Part shown: piece by piece, positions 13,450 through 27,178 of the stretch | Layout of the letters: every line of letters begins with the position of its first letter | How positions within the stretch are numbered: position 1 is the stretch's first letter | Assembly: GCA_019155185.1 (NCBI GenBank) | Contig: CM032795.1 | Location: forward strand, 12,193,795 to 12,257,794 | DNA length: 64,000 nucleotides | Direction of reading: 5' to 3' | Origin: Beaufortia kweichowensis | Taxonomy: Eukaryota > Chordata > Actinopteri > Cypriniformes > Gastromyzontidae | Made by a program: the position numbers and the translations under genes | Notes under the pieces: generated by a model | Databases searched by the model: none | Told to the model about the DNA's origin: nothing | What the model saw: the letters and a program-made list of their open reading frames with translations, nothing else

Positions 13450-13668
13450 GAATGAGGACATGCCCTCATGGATATCTTTTTTACATAGAGCTATTTATAA
13501 ATACTTTAGACCCGCATCCTTCCCATTGCAGTTTTTGAAAAAATATTTACTTACACATTTTTTACAAATGAGGACAACCTGAATGTCTCTACAGGGGTAT
13601 TTTGTCAGATTCAGCTCACTTCTGGGGACAAATTAGTCCCCACAGTATAGACAAGCACACACACACCA
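13450..13668. repeat. GGGGAC-family interspersed repeat, copy 3
   Basis: GAATGAGGACATGCCCTCAT at the left; CATTTTTTACAAATGAGGAC in the middle; TTCTGGGGACAAATTAGTCC followed by CACACACACACC at the right. The order and spacing resemble the copy at 26935-27178, including the T-rich interior. The 127-codon frame beginning at 13602 crosses this repeat and the CA tract and is not a gene. Confidence 0.55.
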
Positions 13669-14607
13669 TCTCATTACACACCTTCCTCAAGGCAAAACTA
13701 AAAAAGACGATTACACACGTCATCTTGCAGACGTTTGCAATATTCTGCAGATATGCAGATGTGCAGGCGGTATTACTTTGGGTCATGCACTGTGTGTTCA
13801 GATTATTGTTGCTCTACTGTTATAACCGTTCAAGTCTTTTAGTTTTCTGCGCTTTGGGGGAGAAAATCTGGATCATATCTAAAGAGAACACACAGTCACC
13901 ATGTCTTTCTCACGGGCTGCAATCCAACTTAAAAAGTAACACTCACACACTCACGCACACACTCACACACGCCTCTTCAGGGTAATATCTGGGTTTGGCT
14001 ACAGGAGAAACAAGGGGAGGTGTTAAACGATTGCTCTGATTAAACTCTTAAATGGATCCAGAGGGCAACAGATCACTAAGAGTATTGTTACCCTATTTAT
14101 TTAACAAAACACATCCTGCATTCAGATAAGAGAACACACACATGCTGTTTATCTCCCTTTTTGTTTTAGACCGGACCCGCTTAAGGCAGATCTGAATCAC
14201 AGAAAATCTTTTAGGTTGGCGGTGAGGCAAGTTTAAACTGTTAAGAGTGGCAGAATGCCAGGTTAGGTTGGCACCTCATAAACCGCTGAAAGTGAAGAGA
14301 GGTGCATGTGTGTGTGCACGTAGGTGGATGAAATTTAGCTTTCACAGATTATGGTTCTGCTGTAATTTTGCCTTTTATTTGAATGCTTTATTTCGCTAAT
14401 GGGGTTTCACGTTTAAGCAGCTTTAATGACATGGAGACCAGAATGGAAAAGCGTGCAGTGGGCCGTTCACAGCCTGGTGCTTTTGCTTTTATGAAAGTGT
14501 TAGTCCAACACATACGGGTTTGTTTCACTGTATTTGTGAGGCTAACTCATAGACGTCCATTGTTTTTAGGCAAATTATATTTTTTTTTGTACAGGATATT
14601 TTACCTG
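13669..14607. other. Non-coding stretch, no gene seen
   Basis: Includes a degenerate CACACT/CACACG tract at about 13938-13974. Nothing coding is supported. Confidence 0.5.
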
Positions 14608-14735
14608 AAAAAACAAATTCTCTCCCTCATGTTATTCAAAACTTAAATGTGGGACACAAGAAAAAATGTCTCTGTGGATTTGTGTCCATACAATGGACAC
14701 ATATGAACAATGGCTAACAACGTTCTACAAATCTT
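14608..14735. mobile_element. Family A inverted-repeat element, left-arm fragment
   Basis: AATTCTCTCCCTCATGTTAT, then AAAATGTCTCTGTGGATTTG and TGTCCATACAATGGACAC, GGCTAACAACGTTCTACAAA. These are the same words, in the same order, as the copy at 38588-38990 (AAAATGTCTCGGTGGTTTTG; TGTCCATACAATGGAAGTC). Both ends are eroded. Confidence 0.6.
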
Positions 14736-15195
14736 TTGCAAACTTTTTTGCCTATTTTTTTAATACTGAGGAAAACTAAAATATTTTATATTTTTTAAGT
14801 TTTCTTTTCAAATTCTTAAAATATAGCCTCACAAGTACAGCCAACATATATGAACACACATGTATTATATATGCTTCAATTAAAGGAATTCTTTAGAACA
14901 TTCCTGTTTTTTATTTCTTACATAGGCTCTTTAACTCAGCCTGTTTTTATTCACTCTGTTTTTGTTCTTTTCACTATTATGAGTAACGATGCATTTGTTC
15001 TGTCACTCTGTCTGTGGTTCTGTTTGTACTAACTCTAAATCAATTTGGCCAACTACATAAACACTTGAGAAAGTGTTCTGATTAAATCTGTCTCAAATCT
15101 GAAAACCTTTTTCCAAATGAAAAGGGACAGAGACACAAATTTAACGATTTCAGCTGTTCAGAAGTATGACAGAAATCCTTCTGCATCCAGAGATT
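14736..15195. other. Non-coding stretch, no gene seen
   Basis: AT-rich. A 60-codon frame at 14850-15032 encodes a Phe/Leu-rich hydrophobic peptide from T-rich DNA and has no support as a gene. Confidence 0.5.
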
Positions 15196-15200
15196 ACTAT

Positions 15201-15212
15201 CACACACACACT

Positions 15213-15260
<48 letters not shown>

Positions 15261-15261
15261 A
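15201..15261. repeat. (CA)n microsatellite, imperfect
   Basis: CA tract with TC, CG and AA interruptions. It explains the Cys-Val run in the minus-strand frame at 15082-15324. Confidence 0.95.
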
Positions 15262-16275
<1,014 letters not shown>

Positions 16276-16380
16276 CCTATACTGTGGTTTTGGTTCTTAG
16301 TAGTGTTGTAGACAAGACCACCTTAAACCAGACCAAGACAACACCAGCATTCCTAAATTTATCTGATAAATCAACAGGTA

Positions 16381-16659
16381 CTACGCAGTAAGGTTGTATT
16401 TGTATTATGCATTACAATGCATTGCCTAACTAACAATGAGCAATCTTTGTTAATGTTAGGTAATGTCAATATAATTGTTCATGTTCATTTTGTTATTTTT
16501 GATTTTACATTACAGATTTTACAACTTTCGATAACAAAATATATTAGTAAATGCTAAAATGTAAATGAACTAAGATGCTGTAGAAATATTGTTCACTGTT
16601 AGTTTATAATAGCTAATGCATTAACTAATGTTAACAATTACAACCTTACTGTAGTGTTA
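16381..16659. mobile_element. Family B palindromic MITE, near-complete copy
   Basis: The left end reads CAGTAAGGTTGTATTTGTAT and the right end ACAACCTTACTGTAGTGTTA, which are inverted copies. Inner words are also mirrored: ACTAACAATGAGCAATCTTT on the left, and ATATTGTTCACTGTTAGTTT and TTAACTAATGTTAACAATTA on the right. I recognise the consensus ('TAACACTTTACAATAAGGTT...GTTAACATTAGTTAATGCATTA') as a very abundant cyprinid repeat. It is non-coding and would depend on another element's transposase. A second copy lies at 29066-29278. Confidence 0.75.
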
Positions 16660-18330
16660 TTGATCCTAATAAAATAAAGTCATTACAGAGATTAATTTGT
16701 AAAAAAATTAATGTGTAAAAATTTCCTTACTGTATGAGCAAACAAAAACTACTTTTTATTGTCAAAATAGAGAAATTGTTATTTGTTATCTCTAAATTGT
16801 TATTTGCATAATATTAATAAAACTATATCACTATAAAATTAAAATAACATTTTCAATTTGTGAAAACTTATCTTGCTCTTGTGACATTCCTTTATTATAT
16901 CAGATGTTTTAATATAACAAACAAGATCAAGTACTGGTTTCAAGTACTAAACATCTGTATTAAAAATGTTAAATGTTAAAAATGTTACTTAATATCACAA
17001 AATGTCAAAATTGTATGTGTACATCACACACACAATTGAAGATTGAAGATAATACTGTCTAAAGATGTGATCTAATCTGATCACGTATTCTATAATCATC
17101 TTCATCAGCTTCTTTTCTGAGAGTAATAAGCAAAAATCAATTCTCATTTCAGTAATACAAGAGAATCAGGTAGACATCTGTGACTGCAACAGATGTCTCT
17201 CTAAACAAATTTCTGCCTGAGAGTTTAGTCTTACCATTTTTTTTTATGTAAAACGAGACGCTCATAAAAACGTGTTGATTCGTGTGAATCAGCCCTTAGG
17301 TGTCATAACACCCTCAATGCAACAATCCACAATAAAGATGAACATACCCCATATCTCACACCATAAATCACAAACTTACAGTCGGGGATGTCTTCGTTAT
17401 TTTTCTACCACTGCTATAGTCAGCCATGTCCAGCACTTTCATGCAGTTCATGCAGTGTCTGTAGCTGCTTTACAGCCCCCATTTGATTTGGTGTCATAAC
17501 GGGTGTAACTGCTTATTTGTGTTCTCCAGATGGGTCAGTGATTCATAGCCTTGATATCGTAAGACCTCTGCAGTTAAATCTTCCACAGATTTCACACCCT
17601 CCCGCTTCAAAACATGCAGCTGTGCAGGATTACACGAAGAACGGAGAGGCCAATCCGAGTCTGTGGTGTGACGTAACCGTCGGTGTAAAAATACAACAGC
17701 TTTCGTTCGGTTTGTTTAATAGATTCATTGGGGGAACAAAGGAGGACTGACATTATGAGACTACACCACGTGGGAAAGATGCATTCGGCTCATATCAAAG
17801 GAGCAGAGAGCCAGCAGAGGGCCGGCAGGACTCTAGCTGGCACCCAGTGATTGTGCATCTGACACAGATGCCAAACGTTGTGTTTACCTCACGCTGAGCT
17901 CCATCCATCAGTGCGTAGCCTCCACCCACAATGACACAGAGCTGTTGGAGACCACTGCAAAATATTCAGCCCTCTGAACTCCCTGTCTCTGATGTGTGCA
18001 TCTGTGTGTGTGTGTGTGCATACTCAAAAAGGAGATAAAAAACATCTCAATAAACCTGCGCTAAGTGGGGAAAAGACAAAGCCGTCTCAAGTGACTCATT
18101 ATTCATGTCTCGAGTGAGTCATTGTTCATCTACAAGAATACGGGCAGAGGATGAAAAATGGGTTTACGATAAAATATGATTTAAAATGCAATTCATTTAC
18201 TGTATGTAGTTTGTGGACCAAGCAACAACAATCCATAATACCTTAAGAACGTAATTATACTGGGGTAAGACATCACCAAAATAGCATGAATGGCCATTTC
18301 TTCATTTTTGTAATCGATATGCATTCACAT
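16660..18330. other. Non-coding stretch with a weak exon-like frame
   Basis: AT-rich to about 17240, then more balanced. The frame at 17517-17750 (77 codons) has mixed composition and is preceded by a pyrimidine-rich CAG at about 17526; it is discussed as a finding and is not supported as a gene. A CTCF-like 13-mer is at 17811-17823 and an AATAAA at about 18050. A local duplication of TTGAAGA is at 17036-17050. Confidence 0.45.
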
Positions 18331-18470
18331 TTCAATTCCATTTTATTCACTATATTGTTCCAAAGCAGCTTTACAAAGAATAGCGCCTTATAAACTGCCA
18401 CTGAGCATGCCAAAGGTAATTAAACATATGAGAGAGAAATTTTGGGAGGAACCAAAATAATTAAAACAAT
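18331..18470. repeat. Fish interspersed repeat ('CAAAGCAGCTTTACA' type)
   Basis: TTTCAATTCCATTTTATTCA, TATTGTTCCAAAGCAGCTTT, ACAAAGAATAGCGCC and, downstream, TTTTGGGAGGAACCAAAATA. This word order matches a repeat that I recall as common in teleosts ('ATATTGTTTCAAAGCAGCTTTACAGA ... GAGGAACCAGACTCA'). Its class is uncertain and its ends are not visible. Confidence 0.55.
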
Positions 18471-18952
<482 letters not shown>

Positions 18953-19125
18953 GCATGCATGTATGTATATAGTTAACTGTACTGGAATAATTCATGCAGT
19001 CACAAACATACACACACACAAACTGTTACTCACACAAAGTGACAAGTATGACAAAGTGACGATATTTGAGGATACTCTCAGAGGCAATAAAAGAGAAAAT
19101 GAGTTCCATTGCACAAAATCATCAC

Positions 19126-19127
<2 letters not shown>

Positions 19128-19159
<32 letters not shown>

Positions 19160-19160
19160 C
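19128..19160. repeat. (CT)n microsatellite
   Basis: CT tract ending in TCGCTCGCTCG. Confidence 0.95.
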
Positions 19161-20202
19161 GCTCGATCTTAATCTCTTCCAAGCAGAAAGCAGGAGAGGT
19201 GGCAGAATAATGAGCTCCGAGTTTAAAAGTGCTTCGCACATACACACACTCACAGTCGTGCTCTGGCCTTGACTACAGTAGGCAGAGACTCAGACGGCAG
19301 TGAGAAATATCGGTCTTTACTTCTAAACACATATAAAAAGGTCTGGAAGCTCTCTTCACTGTCACATAGTTTTGTGTGTGAGTGTGTGTAACACACACCT
19401 TAACCCATATGTTGGCCAGACACTACACAGAAACTATTTCCAGAAATAAGTGAAGACTAAATGAAAATAAATGCCCCTCATCATTCTCCATCATCAAATA
19501 TATCACCCCTCTCTCTCTCCTTCTGTGAGTGTGATAGGAGTTCAGAGATGTTCTGCTCTCTTTTAGGACCACATCAATCAGCCTCTGACCCGCCTGGTGG
19601 GCTGAGTGTGTGCTTGCGTTTCATCTTCAACAGTTTGTATCTTCCTAGATATCATGAGAAGGAGGGAGGAAGAGGTTATTTAAACAGACACAGAGGGAGA
19701 AAGTGAGAGAGGCTGTGTGTATGTACGTTGAGTCAGCAACTGTGATTTTTTGTAGAATTGCTAAAGTGCTTTGCCAGCTACCTCAGCGCTTCACTCTTTA
19801 TTTTCAATCCACTGAACCGTGTGAATATTGTTTGTGTGCAGAACAGTCAAGCTCATTCAGAAGATGTTTAAGTCAAGAGGATTTTTAAACTAACCTAAAA
19901 CTTCCACTGATTTTGTGATCAACTGGCTCACAAGCTCAGTGGCACACTTGGTTGGTTTAATAAACAACTGTCCAAAAATGTCACTGAAAAAAATGGTAAC
20001 ATGAAGTTTTTACCCCAAGGCTATGTTTCCACTTACCCTTCCATCTAATCCATAACATCTAATCATAACGTAACGTAACGTAACATTGAAATCATTGCGA
20101 AATTAATGATTGAAATTAAACTTTTATGTTCCAGATCTCATATTCAGTTTAAGAGACTTGTTGGCTAAAAATCGAATAATCTTCTACAATACTCTCATAC
20201 AT
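19161..20202. other. Non-coding stretch, no gene seen
   Basis: Frames of 61-81 codons lack domain content. A short pentamer array (AACGT, about four units) is at 20065-20085. Confidence 0.5.
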
Positions 20203-20289
20203 ACACTCAAAAAAGGTGCTTCACAATGCCATAGAAGAACCATTTTTGGCTGTAATGGTTCCATAAAGAATCATTATTTTTAAGAGTGT
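20203..20289. mobile_element. Small MITE-like repeat with ACACTC / GAGTGT ends
   Basis: Starts ACACTCAAAAAAGGTGCTTC and ends ATTATTTTTAAGAGTGT, so the ends are inverted. The inside is TAGAAGAACCATTTTTGGC and ATGGTTCCATAAAGAATCAT. I recognise these as the 'GGTTCTTTATGGAACC' fish element, here in a short, internally deleted form. Non-coding. Confidence 0.65.
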
Positions 20290-20923
20290 CTGTATATAGT
20301 TTTTTTGGGCACCACATTAGTCAGGACTGCCATTGGTCACCCTGATGCTGGTGTGTGTCACATAGAGTTAGTGTTTTTAATTTAATGTCAGGTAACATTA
20401 AAAATGGCCTTCAAAAAGTAACATCTACATTAATAGGTCTCAGTAAAAAAAATCCATGTAACCACATTAAAAAAGGGGTTTTTCTAAAGATAAGGTAGAT
20501 TAGCTGCTACCACTTTTTACAGTGAAATCAGGTCAGGAGAGACAATTATGTCTGAGTGTTTTATGTGTGAGCGTATGTGTGTGGTGTGTGTGAACAGGAA
20601 TGAATTACTCATGTATTGCTCATCGCTCTTTTTGTCATTCAGACTCATTATCAGACATGTCCTAACTCAACCTGCAATTTTCTAATTAGTTCTCTAAAGA
20701 GACCAGAAGAGATACAGTCAGCCTTCTGCTTTGTAATAACTTGTTGAAATTCCAAACCTGAACTGCCCTTTTGTTTTGATTTTTGTTAATAGTGTCTATA
20801 GAGCACACGCATTAAACAGAGAACATCTGCCAAACAATAAACGCCTGTCAACAATCAGAAGCATGATCCTTATTCTAAAAGGGTATTAATAATCACTGTA
20901 GATAAAAATAGTATTTGTTTAAA
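20290..20923. other. Non-coding stretch, no gene seen
   Basis: AT-rich sequence with no supported gene and no assigned repeat. Confidence 0.5.
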
Positions 20924-21247
20924 GACCTGTTCACGCCAAGTATAATAAATAAAAAATAACAATAACTATATTAAGCCCACACCGACAGACGATAATGTTA
21001 TGCTTGCACACTGCAGTTTCTCATTTTAAATGTGTAAGCACTTCAAATTTAAAAGATTTTGGCTGTAAATGTCTGTATTGTTCATCAAAAATCTCTTTGA
21101 AAGTAGTCCCAGCAATATTTAGCATTATCGATATAGTTCAGATAAAGTCTGTTACTCTTTTAAAACCAGAACAATTTTAAAAATTTATCTTTATAAATAT
21201 CTTTATATTATTATTATTATTGTTATTATTCTTGGTGTGAACAGGCC
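20924..21247. mobile_element. MITE with GTTCACRCCAAG terminal inverted repeats
   Basis: The left end is ACCTGTTCACGCCAAG followed by an AATAACAATAA-rich segment. The right end is TTATTATTCTTGGTGTGAAC followed by AGGCC, the inverted copy with the AT-rich segment also mirrored. Inner mirrored words are CAGACGATAATG and GCATTATCGATATAG. Length is about 324 bp. I recall the consensus 'GTTCACACCAAGAACGATAAC' from cyprinid genomes, where it behaves as a non-autonomous DNA transposon, possibly hAT-type. No transposase is present. Confidence 0.7.
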
Positions 21248-22234
21248 AAGTTTTTCCCCCCTAAAAAAAATACAGGTGCATGACGCCCATGTCAACAACA
21301 TTAAGGTTTTCTCCTTCTGTTATGCTATTCACTGACATTTCCATTTGTTTGTTATAAATTGTTTGGTCAGAAAGTCAGCGGCAGAGTCGGACACTCAAAT
21401 GTATCTCCAAAACTGAAAAACGTCTTAAAGCCGTTTACCCTTGATATTTTGAATAAACTAACTTTTGAATCAGCTGAAGTATATTGGTTCCCCTATTCAT
21501 TTGCATTTAAATTCTTTGGACGTGCCAGCGGGATCCAAATCTAGGTTATCTGTTTCCTCTTAGTTACAGTGAGCAAAATAAAAGGACGGCAGTGACGGCT
21601 GAAGACACCTGTGGTGCGTCTGTGCGTGATACACCCCACGAGTGAGTTCTCACTTTACACACACACACAGGAGGTTGTCTTGATGAATTCTCTGTGTAAA
21701 TCAGAGTGGCATTAGTTAGAAACATCTGTGCCGTGAAGAAGACCTAACCAGCACAAGTCTTTTTTACTCTTATTAAAACAGTTGCACTCATATACACTAG
21801 GGGAGGTGTGACATTAAAATAGCAAGAAAAAGGCATATCTAACTTTTAAAGACGAGTTTAAAGTATCTAGTTCACTCATCAGTGTGAAATCTATTTAGCA
21901 ATATTAATTATTCATCATTCATATTAATAAAGTATTACAGTAATGATATTATTACTTTCAAGTTTGCTCTTATTTCAGATAAAGTGTTAATATAATTTAT
22001 TTTTCCATGTGTTTTAATTGCCTCTGTCCACTAAGGGGTATGATAATAAAATTTTTAGTTCTTGTTTAAAAATGTAATATTATGATCTAGCTATTCTCTT
22101 TTATTTAGGTAAAAGGCCTTAATAAATTTTCTCAAGTCTGTTAAGAGAACAAGTTAGTTTCTGATATCAAAAGATGAAAGGTGGATTTATGTTAGTCAGT
22201 GATTTAAATCTATGAAATATGTAGCAGGCTGTGG

Positions 22235-22373
22235 TGATGTAAACTTTGTTTACATGTTACTTTATGCATACCACGGCCTTGCTGCTGATTTTATCTGAAG
22301 TTTTGATTTCATCAAAACTTTGTTTACATCACTTCAGCGTGCTAAAGATTTCACTTTGTTTACATCACTGCAG
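22235..22373. promoter_or_regulatory. Cluster of GTTTACATCA motifs (forkhead-like)
   Basis: GTTTACATCA occurs at 22322-22331 and 22358-22367, and inverted (TGATGTAAAC) at 22235-22244, with a near copy GTTTACATGT at 22248. The second and third lie in a longer direct repeat, ACTTTGTTTACATCACT plus NCAG. A perfect 10 bp inverted repeat (AAGTTTTGAT, TTC, ATCAAAACTT) sits at 22298-22320. TGTTTAC matches the known forkhead-factor core. Binding function is inference; a decayed repeat is an alternative. Confidence 0.35.
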
Positions 22374-23639
22374 TAACAAGTTTTTGTGTGTGGTGTAACG
22401 AATGAAAACACATTTTCCTGCTTAACAGACCAAGAGGTTTGTCACTAGAGCATTTATTTTCTTCTTTTCCTTTAAAATGAAAGAAGACTGAAATAAAATT
22501 TTACTAAAAGTAAATTCACTAAAGGAATGCAAAGGTTAGGGTTCAACCCTAATGGCGCAATTGCAGACACAAAATCTCTGCTGGTAAGTTGCTGTATACT
22601 ACTGCTGCAATCTACCATACAGTGACAAATTTATATAGAAAGGAGGCATGTTGGCTGGGAAACTGACAAAGACTTGCTATTTAGCATCTGGTTAACCTAA
22701 ATTGGGGACGCTTAGTAAGCAAGACGCAGTTGAGGTTTTTTTTGCGCTGAAAAGTGACGCTACCAAAAACGCCTTAGAGAATTAACCCAGCCAGCCATTA
22801 ATAAATTCACATGAAAGGCCACGGTGGGTAATGAGAACCACAGTACCCTGTGAGCAGATGGCTCAAAAACATCATATCCCACTGAGAGAGATAAAGAATT
22901 CAAAGCCTTTGAAACACCTGCTTCAGTTCAGTCTGCAATTGCTCAGTTTTAGCACGTCACAAACACTGCTAATCAGAGAATGTGCCCAGAGAGTTGTTTA
23001 CGAACACAACGCTTCCGAAAATCATTTTCTAATCAGGGCCAGAGAAAATTAACACGTGTCCGGACATTCCTAAACACTCAGTTTTGTTAAAGGACTTCCT
23101 GTTTCCGTGCAGATCTCCATTGGCGGGGCTGTTTAACAATAGGTGGAAGCATGTGTCATAGGTGCGCCCAGAGCTCCCTTTGGTAATTATCCTCGTGAGG
23201 CCATATGAATATTTCATTTGCGTTTTAGGTTCTGACTGCACCCATTTAATTCATCAGAGCATTTAAATCTTGTTGTCTTTTATTTGAACCTGTCAGGGCT
23301 GAAGTGAACTCTCACTGATGTGGGAACGGTTATCTTTGATATTCATCACTGTGTTGTTGGCAGAGTGTGTCAGGTTTCTGTCTGCACCCCAGAGCCACCA
23401 TTCACTTCAAAAGAGAGAGCCCAAAAATACAAAATACACACAAGCATACAAACAAGCCCAGAAAAGACATGAGGACAAGAAGACTGTTACAAAAGACCCA
23501 CTGTCATGTGATTCCCCAGACAGGAGCCCATGCCGTGTAAAGTCTGTATACAACTCCCTAACCAGTGAAATAATATAACAAATCTGACAATATCTTTGAT
23601 CTGGGAACTAAGAAATAATTAATGTTTAAAACAAATGCT

Positions 23640-23654
23640 TTATTGGAATATAAA

Positions 23655-23692
<38 letters not shown>

Positions 23693-23700
23693 TCCAATAA
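23640..23700. repeat. Inverted repeat around a (TA)n core
   Basis: Arms TTATTGGAATATA and TATATTCCAATAA are perfect 13 bp inverted copies. The interior is A7 plus about 13 TA units. The unit could fold as one hairpin. It may be the remains of a TA-rich MITE or a microsatellite grown inside a palindrome. Confidence 0.7.
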
Positions 23701-24295
23701 TATATATAAAATGTAGTATAAATCTTTTTTGGCAAAAATATTGGGCAAGAATGAAACGTTTCTTCCTCATTATTAGGAAAGTGCTGGTGGAATGTTATAC
23801 TGCGCCTGCAGCAATGATGAGGAGGTAAGAATAGTTGACACACTTTTACAAAGTCTGATCTTTTTCTCCAGAGGGACGCTGGGACATCACTCTCTCACAC
23901 ACACACTTTTTGTCACCAGTCTGTTTGCTCATGTAAGATTGTTCAGTGGGGGAGATATCATTAGACCCTTAATTACTGGGCATCCTGGCAAACAACTGTG
24001 CATGTATACAGGTGTGCATCTGTGTGTGTGTGTGTGTGCTACCTCACTTTCCCCATCAGGAGTATTTTTGCTCACTCAGTTCTAGGTGAATGCATATCCC
24101 ATTAATATTAATACACTCATTTGCGTGCCTGAGTGGGACCCAATATGGCATCGCTCATTTAATAATTAATTTAAGTTTTTTGCATATTCATGAAAATGTC
24201 ATTCCATAGCACAGGGTTTTAGAAGCTAACAGATGCAGCTTGTTTACCTCTTAATCCAGGCCAGCGAGATAAATAAAACCAAAGGAGAGAGAGAA

Positions 24296-24680
24296 AGAAG
24301 GAGAGAGAAAATGTTTTTTATTGCATTTATGAATCGATGTCTAAAACAAGGCTTTGTCAAATTTAGATGAAACTGCTGATGATATTGTTCAGGATTTTAC
24401 TCAAGCATTATTATGTACAGCAATGATGTCATTTTTGCAAAATAAACCTTTTCTGGATGACCAGGACAGTTAACTATATGTAAGCAATAAGTGCTTGCGA
24501 CCCCTTCAGTCATGACTTATTCACAATAAAGCACTAGCCTCCAGTACCTTAATGCTTTTATAAAACAGGAAGCACACAGTACACATTAAAGTGTAAACAT
24601 ATGTATCCGTGCAACTTTCATGAAGTAAAATCCTTAAGCGTCTTCATTCTGTTGGAACTCTAACAGCCACTTAAGTAAGT
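24296..24680. repeat. Unidentified interspersed repeat X, copy 1
   Basis: Shares, in the same order, ATTGCATTTATGAATCGATG, AGGCTTTGTCAAATTTAGA, GATATTGTTCAG, TCTGGATGACCAGGACAG and AACAGCCACTTA with the copy at 32948-33240. Between the last two blocks this copy carries extra sequence (about 24480-24660). I do not recognise the family. No long frame is conserved between copies, so it is probably non-coding. Confidence 0.6.
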
Positions 24681-24710
24681 AAGTAAATAGTAATTTTTTG
24701 TGTGTAAAAA

Positions 24711-26221
<1,511 letters not shown>

Positions 26222-26252
26222 TTAAAGAGATAGTTCCCCTAAATATGAATAG
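26222..26252 (+). mobile_element. Family A element, left terminal fragment
   Basis: TTAAAGAGATAGTTCCCCTA then AATATGAATA matches the outer end of family A (TTAAAGGGATAGTTCACCCA plus AATATGAA). Only the tip remains. A family C MITE begins 57 bp downstream. Confidence 0.45.
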
Positions 26253-26308
26253 CATTGACTATTCTTCATATTGTGATTCATATTGTGAACCTATGAATTC
26301 ACAAATGC

Positions 26309-26664
26309 TTACCTGTTAACTGTCACCATTCCTCAGGAGGATTTCTTAGTTTATTTCCCTATTCACATTATTCTTTTATAGTTGTATTCTAATCTAATCA
26401 TAACAAACTATATATTGATGGAAAGGTCAAAGACTCAAAAATAAATATTGACAAATATTTAAAAATAATAACATTTTTATAACAATTAACATAAACTAAT
26501 ACAATACAATAAACTAAACAATTAATAAAAAATATTAATGTTAATAATATTTTTAAAAATAGCTCAAATAAAAAAACAAAATATCTAAAATATTTAAAAA
26601 AACTGTAAATCTGAGTGCATTTTCATGTGTATGCCCAATATGTGCAGTGACAGTTATCAGGTTA
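26309..26664. mobile_element. Family C TTAA-type MITE, copy 1
   Basis: Ends: ACCTGTTAACTGTCAC (left) and GTGACAGTTATCAGGTTA (right), an inverted pair of about 16 bp. Interior words shared with the other copies: CCTCAGGAGGA, TTTCCCTATTCACATTA, CTAATCATAACAAACTATAT and ATTGATGGAAAGGTCAAAGA. Length is about 356 bp. The flanking TTAA seen in two other copies is mutated here. Non-coding. Confidence 0.8.
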
Positions 26665-26828
26665 GATTTCAGTAAAAACATAATAAATTAGTTTTTTAAT
26701 ATTTTATTTTCACAAGTGAATATATACTTTTCTGTGTTTGTTAAAACAGAGATTAAAGAAATTGGCTGTTTTTGACAAGACTCCTTTTGTGATTTTGAAA
26801 ACTTTTGATGCTCATATTCTCCTCCTGC

Positions 26829-26889
26829 ATACACACACACACACACACACACACGCGCACACACGCACGCACACACACACACGGACTCA

Positions 26890-26933
<44 letters not shown>

Positions 26934-26934
26934 C
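26829..26934. repeat. (CA)n / (GCAC)n compound microsatellite
   Basis: (CA)n followed by a tetranucleotide array of about nine ACGC units, then (CA)n again. It forms the left border of the GGGGAC-family copy that follows. Confidence 0.95.
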
Positions 26935-27178
26935 ATTTTTTATTTATCCAAATAAGGACATTCCACAGATTTTTTTATACCCAGCTAGTTATAAACACTG
27001 AAGCCATAACCCTAACCCACACTCTAACACCAACTCTAAAAGATGCCAATTATTACATTTTTATTTTGTGGACGTCCTCAAAAGAATGCTCATAAATTTT
27101 GCTCAGATTTGTCAGGGTTAGCTCATTTGTGGGTACAAATTTGTCCCCAAAATATAGTTAAGTAGGTACACACACACT
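26935..27178. repeat. GGGGAC-family interspersed repeat, copy 4
   Basis: AAATAAGGACATTCCACAGA, ATACCCAGCTAGTTATAAAC, CATAACCCTAACCCACACTC, ATTACATTTTTATTTTGTGG, GTACAAATTTGTCCCC and a terminal ACACACACAC. The order fits the family, including the CTAACCC-rich middle and CA-rich ends. Confidence 0.6.

Larger units (their letters stand above)
21248..24295. other. Non-coding stretch with a motif cluster and a palindrome
   Basis: No supported gene. It contains the GTTTACATCA cluster (22235-22373) and the palindrome with a TA core (23640-23700), both listed separately. The block at about 23080-23330 is of mixed composition and free of recognised repeats. Confidence 0.5.

Noticed and set aside
13602..13985. 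127-codon plus-strand frame
   Set aside because: Starts inside a GGGGAC-family repeat and ends in a CA tract.
26829..26934. CRISPR-like or satellite array
   Set aside because: Simple CA and GCAC microsatellite; no spacers and a vertebrate context.
27003..27040. Telomere-like CCCTAACCC words
   Set aside because: Only a short CTAACCC stretch, explained as the middle of a GGGGAC-family repeat.
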